Shown piece by piece: positions 8,572-16,444 of a stretch of 64,000 nt of DNA. The position numbers and the translations under genes were made by a program. Below the pieces are notes generated by a model. It made no database searches. It saw only the letters and a program-made list of their open reading frames with translations, and was not told the DNA's origin. Source of the stretch: Halomonas sp. LR3S48 (GTDB taxonomy: Bacteria; Pseudomonadota; Gammaproteobacteria; Pseudomonadales; Halomonadaceae); assembly GCF_025725665.1 (NCBI RefSeq), contig NZ_CP107009.1, positions 3,534,001 to 3,598,000 of the forward strand, read 5' to 3'. Positions within the stretch are counted from its first letter, which is position 1; every line of letters begins with the position of its first letter.

Positions 8572-9220
8572 GGGCATCTCTCTGCGTCAGGCGATCTCGT
8601 TTCAGGGCGCAACCATCTCGTCCGGCACCGCTGCGTCATGCCGGAGGGATCGCCCGGCCGGGTGAGCTCCTGCTCACCCTTACCTTTTAGCTTATGCCAT
8701 GGATACCGCCCGGGTATCAACGTTGAGTTCTCGTTGGTCGCCACGCGGGGCAGGCCTCCGGGAAGCTTCATACGGGAGCCGGGCGTGCCGATGGAAGCCG
8801 TAAGCCGAGGTGCTTGCGTCTTGGCCATGGCCACCACAGTCGTGATCGGCGCCAACGATCCGCGACGCGTTGAGTCCTGACCGTCTTCAATCCGCTCCGG
8901 CATGTGAGACATGTCTGCTTTTCATGTACGCAAAACACGTACGAATCTGTAAGACATTAGCTACAGGCGTGTAAGAAAAACCGACCTGAGAACATCAGGC
9001 TCGATCGAGGCGCATTTCCGTGACACGACCGCGAGGCCAAATTTCGTTACATACCGCTCTTCCCAGGCAACTATCGGCATTGAGCGGCTTCGCTCGGCAC
9101 GGAGAACCGGCAAAAAAGCGGCATTCCCGCGCCAGCTTTACGATTTGACACCGAATCTAAAAGCACAATAAATAAGCCGCTCCCCGGTGACCGCCCATCG
9201 TCTTTAAAGGAAGGGAATGC
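8572..9220. other. Divergent intergenic region between the ATP-grasp operon and the AAA+ module
   Basis: About 650 bp with no credible gene; the open frames here lack coding character. It must hold the promoters of both divergent operons. A perfect hairpin GGGTGAGC/GCTCACCC with a TCCT loop lies at 8660-8679 and is followed on the plus strand by TTACCTTTT, so it looks like a terminator or leader structure although no plus-strand gene precedes it. The stretch from about 8920 to 9000 and again 9110 to 9210 is visibly richer in A and T than its surroundings. The last bases, AAAGGAAGGGAATGC, give a strong ribosome site for the gene at 9221. Confidence 0.55.
8660..8679 (+). terminator. Terminator-like hairpin in the divergent region
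   Basis: The 8-bp perfect stem GGGTGAGC/GCTCACCC with a 4-base loop is followed by TTACCTTTT. It stands 540 bp before the AAA+ module. It may be an attenuator or a relic; no short upstream gene is evident. Confidence 0.4.
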
Positions 9221-10303
9221 ATGAGTTCCTCGCAGTTCGACAAGCTGATTCAGGAATCCGAAGCGAAGGTCAAGGACGCGCAGGCCAGGACCGCTGCCGT
9301 TACCTCCCGCATGGAGTCGGCACGCAACAAGATCGAGGCGGGCGAGGATGCCAGCATCGACATCGAGAACGCGACCCTCGATGACGTTCAGGCTCATGCC
9401 GAGTTGATGAACGCCAACATCGCCGAGCTCATCATGGGCCTCGATGACACCACGGCCGCCTTCTCGAAAGATTTCGACGAGATGCGCGGCAAGACCGGCT
9501 GGGAGAGTTTCGTCAGCATTTTCAGCAAGGGAAAATCGGAGTCGCTGCGTCAGGAGCGCATTCGCTCCGCCAATATCGATGACAAGCTGCAGGACCTGAT
9601 CTCGAAGTCCGACGTGATCGTCAAACTGTTGCAGGAGCAGCTCGAAGCGCTTCAGGAACAGCGCGAGAAAGTGCAGCAGAACCTGGCGGCGACCCTGGAT
9701 GACAGGGAGTCGACGGTACATGAACTGGAAGCCGTACGCGCCGACATCATGGCGCTGGACCCTCGGATCGTCGAGCTCGAGAACCGGATTGCGGTCGAGC
9801 AGGACGCCGCCGGCAGAGCCAAGCTGGAAACCGAGCTCGCCGAGGTCAACGAGAAGTACAACGCCATGGTCCAGGAGGAGCAGGTCAAGATCGCCAAGTC
9901 CCAGACCCTGGAACGCTATGTCGAGAAGGGCAAGACCTGGGTCGACAGCCTGCAGAATCAGGCGGCGACCCAGATGGTCCTGATCAACAAGCTGCAGACC
10001 GACACACAGCAGCGCGTAGTGCTCTACGACGCACTGACCAAGTCGCTGAAGACGGCCCAGCAGCAGGAAGTCGCCCACCGCATCAACGAAATCGGCGTCG
10101 AAACCGACAAGGAGGCGCAGACTGCCATGGCGGCGATCGGCACCGCGACGAACCAACGCATGTCCGACATGCTCGAGGCCCATGAAGGCCACATGGTGTT
10201 CGCCCGCGACGTACTCGAGAAGAAGGCCAAGGCGGACGAGCGTTTTGCCCGGCGCTTCGCCGCCATCGTCGAGAAGCACGACAAGAACCTGTACGGCAAC
10301 TGA
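9221..10303 (+). CDS. Coiled-coil protein of unknown function, first gene of an AAA+ module
   Basis: A 360-residue soluble protein dominated by charged heptad-like helices, for example EQLEALQEQREKVQQNLA and LETELAEVNEKYNAMVQEEQ, with no signal peptide or membrane segment. The N-terminus MSSSQFDKLIQESEAKVKDA and the highly acidic EDASIDIENATLDDVQAH part are also helical in character. The ATG at 9221 has the strong site AAGGAAGGG just upstream. I considered the TelA toxic-anion family because of the coiled coils but do not see its motifs. It leads a co-oriented group of six genes that includes an AAA+ ATPase and two membrane proteins, so a scaffold or adaptor role is plausible. A perfect-looking hairpin follows it (10350-10381). 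The function is not known to me. Confidence 0.7.
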   Translation: MSSSQFDKLIQESEAKVKDAQARTAAVTSRMESARNKIEAGEDASIDIENATLDDVQAHAELMNANIAELIMGLDDTTAAFSKDFDEMRGKTGWESFVSIFSKGKSESLRQERIRSANIDDKLQDLISKSDVIVKLLQEQLEALQEQREKVQQNLAATLDDRESTVHELEAVRADIMALDPRIVELENRIAVEQDAAGRAKLETELAEVNEKYNAMVQEEQVKIAKSQTLERYVEKGKTWVDSLQNQAATQMVLINKLQTDTQQRVVLYDALTKSLKTAQQQEVAHRINEIGVETDKEAQTAMAAIGTATNQRMSDMLEAHEGHMVFARDVLEKKAKADERFARRFAAIVEKHDKNLYGN

Positions 10304-10349
10304 TCAACACCTACGTTTCACACCGAGCCCCCGCAGACGACAGTACCTC

Positions 10350-10381
10350 CAACCACTGGTGAAGCCCCTCACCGGTGGTTG
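10350..10381 (+). terminator. Long intercistronic hairpin after the coiled-coil gene
   Basis: CAACCACTGGTGA pairs with TCACCGGTGGTTG (13 bp, one G-U pair) around a 6-base loop. It lies between the first and second genes of the AAA+ module and lacks a T-run, so it fits a partial terminator or an RNA-stability element that makes the first protein more abundant than the rest. Confidence 0.5.
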
Positions 10382-10438
10382 TGCTTCATGGACGTCCGGG
10401 TCGTCAGAGCAGCCCGCTGCAACCGGAGAGAGACATCG

Positions 10439-11563
10439 ATGACGGATCCCAGTCTGGAGCATGGCGACCTGACAGATCCCTTTTCCTCGCGGCGCTACTT
10501 CCGCAAGTTCAAGCATATCCTCCAGCACCTGAGACGGACCGCCGCCACCATGCATTCGGAGGGGCAGCTCGGCAAGGTCGAGGTGAAGGTACTGACTCGC
10601 TACCTGACACAGCTCAACTACAGCTTCCAGGCGCTGAGCATGAAGTACCTGCTGGCCGGGCAGGAGGGCAATGCACGCCTGTCCAGCAGCCTGACGGTGG
10701 ACAGGAGCGACAGCGGTTTTCCGCTGGCGCTGGAGCTGCTGCATATGGCGAACGATGCCCAGCAAGCCCAGAAGCACCTGTCCCACCTGCCCTCCGCCAG
10801 CCAGCTCAAGGAGCAGATGGTTCGCGCCATTCTCAGCGAGCGCAAGACACCGACCCGGCTGCAGCATGTCCTGTCTCAGCGGCTCTATTACGAAGAACTG
10901 ATCAAGGGCGAATTGTTCTGGGCGCAGAACCACCCCGAGTGCGAATGGCTCGGCAATACCGACACGGGCCGGCGCCGGTTCATGCTCCACTGGGCCGCCT
11001 ACGACAGCCAGATCAACCTGCCGGTGATCTACCTGGCCGAAGTCGAGGACAACGACAAGACCGCCCTGCCCCAGGATCTCATCCGCTGGCTGGACGTGCA
11101 GGAGCACCTGATGGCCCAGTCCCTGGCCGGCCTCAAGCTGCTGACCATTGCCCGCGGCTTCGACGAGGACTTTCATCACCTGCACCCCAAGCGCCTGCTG
11201 CGCTTCCACATCGGGCCCATGTACTCCTCGGCCTATACCGAGCAGTCCGGTCCATTGCGCCGCGTGCTGGAAGAAGCCGGCGGCGGCGAGGGGCAGGATT
11301 GGGTGCTGGCCTGGACCATGGAGGCACTGGAGAGCGAAGACGTCCGCGCCGAGCGAGTCGGCTGGTTCAACAAGGTGGAGCGCGAGGTCTTCGCCCTCGA
11401 CCCCTTCGGCGGGCGCGGCGCCGACACCGGCGCCACCCGCACCGAACGAGCGATCATCCTGCCGCAGCGCCCCTTTCAGGCGCTGGCCGAACTCGCACCG
11501 CCCGGCTTCTCCGACGTGCGCAAGTTCGTGGTCAGCCCCAGTGGGCAGGTATTGAGCTATTGA
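10439..11563 (+). CDS. Hypothetical protein, second gene of the AAA+ module
   Basis: A 374-residue protein without signal peptide or membrane segments that I do not recognise. The ATG at 10439 is preceded by GGAGAGAG; an upstream in-frame extension overlaps the hairpin and is unlikely to be translated. Features visible are a basic helical N-terminal part (SSRRYFRKFKHILQHLRRT), a Leu-rich middle and a C-terminal part ending RKFVVSPSGQVLSY. It is followed after 68 bp by the AAA+ ATPase gene on the same strand. Its place between a coiled-coil protein and an ATPase suggests it is a structural or substrate-binding partner; that is inference only. Confidence 0.65.
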   Translation: MTDPSLEHGDLTDPFSSRRYFRKFKHILQHLRRTAATMHSEGQLGKVEVKVLTRYLTQLNYSFQALSMKYLLAGQEGNARLSSSLTVDRSDSGFPLALELLHMANDAQQAQKHLSHLPSASQLKEQMVRAILSERKTPTRLQHVLSQRLYYEELIKGELFWAQNHPECEWLGNTDTGRRRFMLHWAAYDSQINLPVIYLAEVEDNDKTALPQDLIRWLDVQEHLMAQSLAGLKLLTIARGFDEDFHHLHPKRLLRFHIGPMYSSAYTEQSGPLRRVLEEAGGGEGQDWVLAWTMEALESEDVRAERVGWFNKVEREVFALDPFGGRGADTGATRTERAIILPQRPFQALAELAPPGFSDVRKFVVSPSGQVLSY

Positions 11564-11631
11564 GGCTTGCGTGAAGACGGAGCAGGCCGGTTTACGTCAT
11601 GGGGGCAGGATCGCCCCGAAGTGAGGATGCC

Positions 11632-13572
11632 ATGAGCTTTACCAGCGATCAGATGGAGCTTCGAGAAGAGGAGATCCGCAAGCACTACAGCGCCGCCACG
11701 GCCATGCTGGAAGGGATCGACCATACGCCGCGTCTCGCCAAGCCACAGGCCGAGGCAGCGGAGCCGGAACGCTCACCGGGAATCGCCCGTACACGCCGCT
11801 TCCGCTCCACCACGCCGGGGCTGGTGACTCGCTCCACGGCCCGCCCCGAGGGCGTTCACCTGCGTGCCCGGATCGAGGCGGCGGTCGATGACGACCCGCT
11901 GATGTCTCCTCAGCAAGCCACCGCGCTGCATCAGTTGCGCCGGGCGCTGGCCATCGGCCTGGCCGTCGGCGAAAGCTACTCCACCTCCTCGGGCCTGGCC
12001 GAGCTGAAGCGCGCCAACCTGGCCGGCACCCTGGATGCCGCCCGCAAGGCCGAATTCACGCAGCTGCTGGCTGCCGAGGCCTTGGCCGTGCTGCATGTCT
12101 TCGCCAACGCTACCGCCTTTCTGCTGGCACCCCATGCCAGCGAAGTCCAGGTCGAGATCGGCGAGGTCGAGGAGGTGCTGACCGACAACGCCCAGCTTGC
12201 GCTGCATGGGTTGCTGTGGGAGCTGGACCAGAAGCTGGCCGCCTATGCCGATGACGATGCCAGGCTGGTGGCCACCCTTTCCGCCTTTGCCGAGCAGACC
12301 ATGGAGAAGGTCGCCCTGCGAGCCCAGAACGCGCCGCGGCTGGCACCCTTCACCGATGCCGTGTGGCGCGTCGAGGCCGACGACCTGACCCTGCGCGGTT
12401 TCGAGCCGGCGACCAAGGCGAGGTCCACCTCTCTCGTCATGGCGTTCAAGAAACCCCACGAGGTGGTCGGCAACCACATCGCCAAGTACCAGTCCCTGCG
12501 CCTGGCCAAGATGCTGATGGCCTATGACTTCGACCGGCGCCTGAACCCCTTCGCTGAAATGGGCGGGTTCATCTTCACCTTCATGGGCGACGGCAAGCCG
12601 GGAACGGGCAAGACCACCCTGATCCAGATGATGGCGGGGCTGCTGCACGACTATTGCCAGGTGGCAGGCTACCCCTTTCGCTACCAGAACTTCGGCATCG
12701 ACAACATCGACAGCTACCAGGGCAAGTCGGGTCAGAACGCCAGGGCCTTCATCGACACCGTGATGGACCCCGGCGTGATCGGCTTCGGCACCGTGGACGA
12801 CATCGACCAGATCGCAGGCAAGCGCGGCGACCGCCAATCGTCTGCCGGCCAGCAGGAGGTCACCGCCGTGCTCATGGACGCCTTCGCCGGCGCCAATACC
12901 CTGGTTCGCGGCAACTGTACCTTCGGCATGTTCTCCAACTACCCCGAAAACGTCGACGATGCACTGCGACAGCGCTCCGGCGCCCGCTTCCTGGTCGACG
13001 GGCCCCAGACGCGGGAGGACTATATCGACGTCCTGCATCTTCTGCTGGGCAGCAATCACCAGATTGCCCTGGGCGAGCACGATCTGTATGCCGCCCAGGA
13101 AATCAGGAAAGCCGTGGCGCGCTCCTTCGAATCCCACAATCGCCCCCAGGAGGACGCCCTGCTGGCGGTGTTCGACCGCGTGCATTCCCGAATCGGCGAG
13201 CTCGACACCATTGCCAAGCTCGGCACCTACCTGAAGGCGATCCAGGAAACCGATGAGCGCTTCACCGGTCGCGCGATCAAGAACATCACCGATGCGGTGA
13301 AAGTACGCTCGATGGATTTCGAACTGCCGGACGAGTGGATGGAGAACCCCGAACTGTTCCTGTTCAAGGATTACGACACCAAAGCCTCGATGATCGCCGA
13401 ACTGAGAGTTCCCATCACCACGGAGATGGTGCTCCAGGAGATCAACCGCTATGCCGACAGCGAGTTCCGCTATGCCGGCAAGTCGGACGAGGCGGCGATC
13501 GACGCCATGGTGCGCGACCTCGGACGCCAGGAGGAGGCCAAGCGCCGCTACCTGGAGGAGCACACGGCATGA
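11632..13572 (+). CDS. AAA+ ATPase
   Basis: A 646-residue ATPase. Walker A is GDGKPGTGKTT starting at residue 319, preceded by a hydrophobic strand (GGFIFTFM). A Walker-B-like strand IGFGTVDDID lies near residue 390, a sensor-1-like strand TFGMFSNYPE follows, and DDALRQRSGARF carries the arginines expected of an AAA+ finger. The N-terminal 300 residues are mostly helical and unfamiliar. The ATG at 11632 has GAGG at good spacing; an in-frame ATG at 11599 lacks one. The stop overlaps the start of the next gene (ATGA), so the two proteins are probably made in fixed ratio. There are no membrane segments. The remodelling target is unknown; the two membrane proteins downstream are candidates. Confidence 0.85.
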   Translation: MSFTSDQMELREEEIRKHYSAATAMLEGIDHTPRLAKPQAEAAEPERSPGIARTRRFRSTTPGLVTRSTARPEGVHLRARIEAAVDDDPLMSPQQATALHQLRRALAIGLAVGESYSTSSGLAELKRANLAGTLDAARKAEFTQLLAAEALAVLHVFANATAFLLAPHASEVQVEIGEVEEVLTDNAQLALHGLLWELDQKLAAYADDDARLVATLSAFAEQTMEKVALRAQNAPRLAPFTDAVWRVEADDLTLRGFEPATKARSTSLVMAFKKPHEVVGNHIAKYQSLRLAKMLMAYDFDRRLNPFAEMGGFIFTFMGDGKPGTGKTTLIQMMAGLLHDYCQVAGYPFRYQNFGIDNIDSYQGKSGQNARAFIDTVMDPGVIGFGTVDDIDQIAGKRGDRQSSAGQQEVTAVLMDAFAGANTLVRGNCTFGMFSNYPENVDDALRQRSGARFLVDGPQTREDYIDVLHLLLGSNHQIALGEHDLYAAQEIRKAVARSFESHNRPQEDALLAVFDRVHSRIGELDTIAKLGTYLKAIQETDERFTGRAIKNITDAVKVRSMDFELPDEWMENPELFLFKDYDTKASMIAELRVPITTEMVLQEINRYADSEFRYAGKSDEAAIDAMVRDLGRQEEAKRRYLEEHTA

Positions 13573-14921
13573 AACGCCTGATCGAGAAGGGCTTGATGTT
13601 CGGTAATCTCTTTGCCGTCGACTCGCCGGCCCTGGTCGAGCGTTACAACCGCGCCCTGCATCACCTGACGGGCATGTCCACCGAGCTGGCCGAGTTCCAT
13701 ATCGACATTTCCGGATACTCCCCGGAGATCGGCGATGAGCTCGACGATCATTACTACCTGAATCACGGCGGCGTGAACCGACAGTTCATCCTGCTCTCGA
13801 CCGAGCAGAAACGCTGCCCTCTGCTCAATGCGGAGTTCTCTACCAGCCGCGACATTCTGCGCCGCTTCATCGATGCCAACGAGCAACAGCTCTTCGCCCT
13901 CACGGCCACGGACGCCGTGGCCGGTGAACTGGAGAACTCGGTGCTCACGGCCTCGTCCCCGGAACACCTGTTCGACATCCGGCGTATCGTCGTCGAAGCC
14001 GATACGACCATCGGCACCATTGCCCACGCGGATCATCTGGAGACGCTGATCGAGCGCTTCCTCGGCGAGGAAGACGCCTGGTTCGACGATGCCCTGATCG
14101 GCGAGATGGTGGAAACGGCCAAGCTCACCGGCGACATCACGCGCAACCCGGTGCGCCTGCAGCATGCGGTGTTCGAGCAGAAGAATTTCTGGACGGCGCA
14201 TTTCGGCGGCATCTACCTGTTCCAGAACGTACAGCATCCGGCCCTGATCGCCAGCACCAGCAAGCCGGAGGCAAGACTGCCCATCAGCGCCACCCTCAGC
14301 CTCGGCGACCGCAAGCAAGTCGCGAAATTTCTCAGGGACAACCGGCTCGCCGAACCCATCGTCAAGCGCCACGGGGCCGAGGAAGTGGCGATCCTGCGCC
14401 AGAAGATGGACTTCATCATCGCCGGCGCCCTGGCCAACGAGGGGCTGGAGCTTGCCAACCTGTCGCGCGCCGATATGCGCCGCCTTGCCGCCCGACATGC
14501 CGACACCCTGCCCAAGGAGTACGAAGGCCTCGCCGCCATGGTTCGCTGGGCCGAGACGAGAGGCGCAAGGCCCAGCATCGGCCTGGAGCACCCGAGCTAT
14601 TTTTACCTACTGCGCGCGACGGATACTCCCGACAGGGACCTGGTCAACATGCTTCTGGCCGAGCTGACCGTGTTGGACGTTCGCCAGCTGTTCATCTGCC
14701 ACAAGGAGGCGTTCTACCGCCACTACCGCACCTGGCCTCACGCCAAGAAAGCCTACGTGGCGGACTTGCTGGCGCGGGAATACGCCGTGGACAAGGCCGG
14801 CGCTCGTGCGTACCTGTTCGGCAACGAGCCCGACATGAGCGGCGACGTCCCTGGAGCCGGGCGCGATATGGGACTCGAGGCTCCTGACATTGCCTTGGAC
14901 CAGGACACACTGCTCGCATGA
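13569..14921 (+). CDS. Hypothetical protein coupled to the AAA+ ATPase
   Basis: A 450-residue protein starting at the ATG that overlaps the ATPase stop by four bases. It has no signal peptide or membrane segment. Visible stretches include FHIDISGYSPEIGDELDDHYYLNHGG near the N-terminus, FEQKNFWTAHFGGIYLFQNVQHP in the middle and LNLLAELTVLDVRQLF-like sequence near residue 365, with an acidic tail. I recall similar proteins beside AAA ATPases and DUF1523 genes in some alphaproteobacteria (annotated as DUF6638), but this is memory, not a search. Tight coupling to the ATPase indicates a cofactor, substrate adaptor or assembly partner. Confidence 0.7.
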   Translation: MKRLIEKGLMFGNLFAVDSPALVERYNRALHHLTGMSTELAEFHIDISGYSPEIGDELDDHYYLNHGGVNRQFILLSTEQKRCPLLNAEFSTSRDILRRFIDANEQQLFALTATDAVAGELENSVLTASSPEHLFDIRRIVVEADTTIGTIAHADHLETLIERFLGEEDAWFDDALIGEMVETAKLTGDITRNPVRLQHAVFEQKNFWTAHFGGIYLFQNVQHPALIASTSKPEARLPISATLSLGDRKQVAKFLRDNRLAEPIVKRHGAEEVAILRQKMDFIIAGALANEGLELANLSRADMRRLAARHADTLPKEYEGLAAMVRWAETRGARPSIGLEHPSYFYLLRATDTPDRDLVNMLLAELTVLDVRQLFICHKEAFYRHYRTWPHAKKAYVADLLAREYAVDKAGARAYLFGNEPDMSGDVPGAGRDMGLEAPDIALDQDTLLA

Positions 14922-14971
14922 TACGCAGGCCTGGTCGATGCCACGAGCGAGCCACGCGAGGAGAGCGGTAG

Positions 14972-15238
14972 ATGCTGGCTTTCCTGCGGCTCGCCCTGAC
15001 CTTCGTCGTCATCCTGGCGCTGCTCTACAACGCCCTCTCGCTGTACCTGCGCCTGCGCTACCGCGCCGAACTCGGGCGGCACCTGGACACACAGCAGGCA
15101 GACGGCGACCGGACCGCGCTGTTCCGGGAAGGCATGAAGCGCTATGACCGTTCCTGGCAGCGCAAGCTGGTCCGCCTGGTCTATGTCCTTCCTCCGAGCG
15201 TCATCCTGCTCATCATCTATGTCATCAACTTCATGTGA
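14972..15238 (+). CDS. Small two-helix membrane protein of the AAA+ module
   Basis: An 88-residue protein with two predicted membrane helices, LALTFVVILALLYNALSLYL near the N-terminus and LPPSVILLIIYVINFM at the C-terminus. A basic, charged loop (RLRYRAELGRHLD, KRYDRSWQRKLVRL) lies between them and is probably cytoplasmic. The ATG at 14972 follows the site GAGGAGAGCGG. It sits 50 bp after the previous gene and 10 bp before the next one, so it belongs to the same operon. I do not recognise a family. Confidence 0.7.
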   Translation: MLAFLRLALTFVVILALLYNALSLYLRLRYRAELGRHLDTQQADGDRTALFREGMKRYDRSWQRKLVRLVYVLPPSVILLIIYVINFM

Positions 15239-15248
15239 GGATCGGTAA

Positions 15249-15896
15249 ATGATCTACGTGAAATGGCTGTTCTGGATCATGCTCTGGGCCTTCCTTGGCG
15301 CCTTCCTGCATTACAGCCTGCCCCAGTACGATGTCGTCCGCATCGTCAACACCTACGAGAAGCGTCAGGACCTCGACGACTGGACACGCATGTTCTGGGC
15401 GGATCCGGACGAGCAATCCCGGAGATTGGTCAACCGCGATGTGCAGTTCATCCAGGCGGTACGACCCAATGGCCGCACCATCGTCTACCGCAATGAGGAC
15501 ACTGGCTGGGGCTGGCCGCCCTACTTCAAGTTCGACACCGCGAACCTCTACACCGAGGCCAGCGATCTCGTCTCCACCAAGGCCGACCCGAAGTGGGTGG
15601 CAATCATGCACTTCGGCTGGCGCAACATGTTCTTCTCGATCTTCCCCAACGCCATCTCCATCACACCGGTGGAGGGCCCCGAGGACAAACCCTTCAACTG
15701 GTTCACCACGCTCTTCCTGGCCACTCTGGCGATGAGCGTGGGGTACGTCTACTGGCGCTGGCGTCGGTTCCGGCGCAACCGGCTCGACCCCGTGCTGGAA
15801 GGCGTAGAGGATGGCCTGAATGCCGCCGGCAGCGCCATCTCTGCAAGGCGGACTCGCCTCCAGGCCTGGCTGGATACCTGGAAGACGAAAAAATAG
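15249..15896 (+). CDS. DUF1523-like membrane protein
   Basis: A 215-residue protein with an N-terminal membrane helix (LFWIMLWAFLGAFLHYSL), an extracytoplasmic middle (YDVVRIVNTYEKRQDLDDW, GWGWPPYFKFDTANLY) and a second helix (FTTLFLATLAMSVGYVYW) followed by a basic cytoplasmic tail. Length, topology and the RIVNTYEKR and YFKFDT segments resemble proteins annotated as DUF1523 in alphaproteobacteria. The function is unknown. The ATG at 15249 has GTGAGGATCGG upstream. The gene ends 26 bp from the convergent doeX gene, with inverted repeats in the junction. Confidence 0.72.
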   Translation: MIYVKWLFWIMLWAFLGAFLHYSLPQYDVVRIVNTYEKRQDLDDWTRMFWADPDEQSRRLVNRDVQFIQAVRPNGRTIVYRNEDTGWGWPPYFKFDTANLYTEASDLVSTKADPKWVAIMHFGWRNMFFSIFPNAISITPVEGPEDKPFNWFTTLFLATLAMSVGYVYWRWRRFRRNRLDPVLEGVEDGLNAAGSAISARRTRLQAWLDTWKTKK

Positions 15897-15912
15897 GCTA
15901 TCGAAGTTGAAT

Positions 15913-15933
15913 GGGCCTAGCGTCAGTAGGCCC
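15913..15933. terminator. Inverted repeat at the convergent junction with doeX
   Basis: GGGCCTA and TAGGCCC flank a 7-base loop that contains the doeX stop codon. Together with the palindrome at 15940-15967 it forms the only structure between the AAA+ module and doeX and could end transcription from both sides. Confidence 0.45.
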
Positions 15934-16402
15934 GAATGTCGCCCTGCCCCAGGCCTGGGGCAGGGCGCTTGACCGTCTTGGTCACGATATAGGTGAAGTA
16001 ACGCTCGATACCGACATCGGAGGTCAGCCACTCGTCGATCAAACGCTGGTAGGCATCCACGGAGTCGGCCTCGACTTTCATCAGGTAGTCCACTCCGCCC
16101 CCCACGGCCACACACTCGGTGACCTCCGGGTTCTCGTGTATCAGCGCCTCGAAGCGGGCGAAGCTTTCGGCGTTGTGCTGCTTGAGTTCGATCTGCACCC
16201 ACACCGGGGTGCGCTTGACCAGCGCATGGGGATTGATACGGGCACTGTAGCCCTCGATGATGCCGGCTTTCTCCAGCCGCCGGACCCGCTCCCAGCACGG
16301 GCTGACCGAGAGATTGATCGCCTCGGCCAGCTTCGACTTGGTGATGCGCCCGTCGCGGGACAGGATCTCGAGTATCTTCAGGTCATAGCGATCAAGCTTC
16401 AT
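15923..16402 (-). CDS. doeX: Lrp/AsnC-family regulator DoeX
   Basis: A 159-residue Lrp/AsnC transcription factor of usual length. The N-terminal helix-turn-helix spans about residues 5-50 (LKILEILSRDGRITKSKLAEAINLSVSPCWERVRRLEKAG) and the C-terminal ligand-sensing domain follows, including the VAVGGGVDYLMKV core. It lies 42 bp downstream of doeB in the order doeA-doeB-doeX, the arrangement known in Halomonas elongata, where DoeX binds DNA near doeA. The gene's last codons contain a 28-bp perfect palindrome (15940-15967). In H. elongata, as I recall, doeC and doeD follow directly; here they are about 13.8 kb away. Confidence 0.9.
   Translation of the reverse strand: MKLDRYDLKILEILSRDGRITKSKLAEAINLSVSPCWERVRRLEKAGIIEGYSARINPHALVKRTPVWVQIELKQHNAESFARFEALIHENPEVTECVAVGGGVDYLMKVEADSVDAYQRLIDEWLTSDVGIERYFTYIVTKTVKRPAPGLGQGDIRAY
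15940..15967. repeat. 28-bp perfect palindrome inside the doeX 3' end
   Basis: The half-site CGCCCTGCCCCAGG is followed directly by its exact reverse complement. It encodes the doeX C-terminus (Ala-Pro-Gly-Leu-Gly-Gln-Gly region) and would fold into a 12-bp hairpin in RNA from either strand. It probably works as a two-way terminator or transcript-end stabiliser. Confidence 0.7.
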
Positions 16403-16444
16403 CGTTCTCTCTTTCTTCAGTCGGGCGCAGCCGGAAGATCGCCG

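Noticed and set aside
9221..10303. Coiled-coil protein as a TelA-type toxic-anion (tellurite) resistance protein
   Set aside because: Only the coiled-coil character is shared; the conserved TelA motifs are not seen and the neighbours do not include ter or tel genes.
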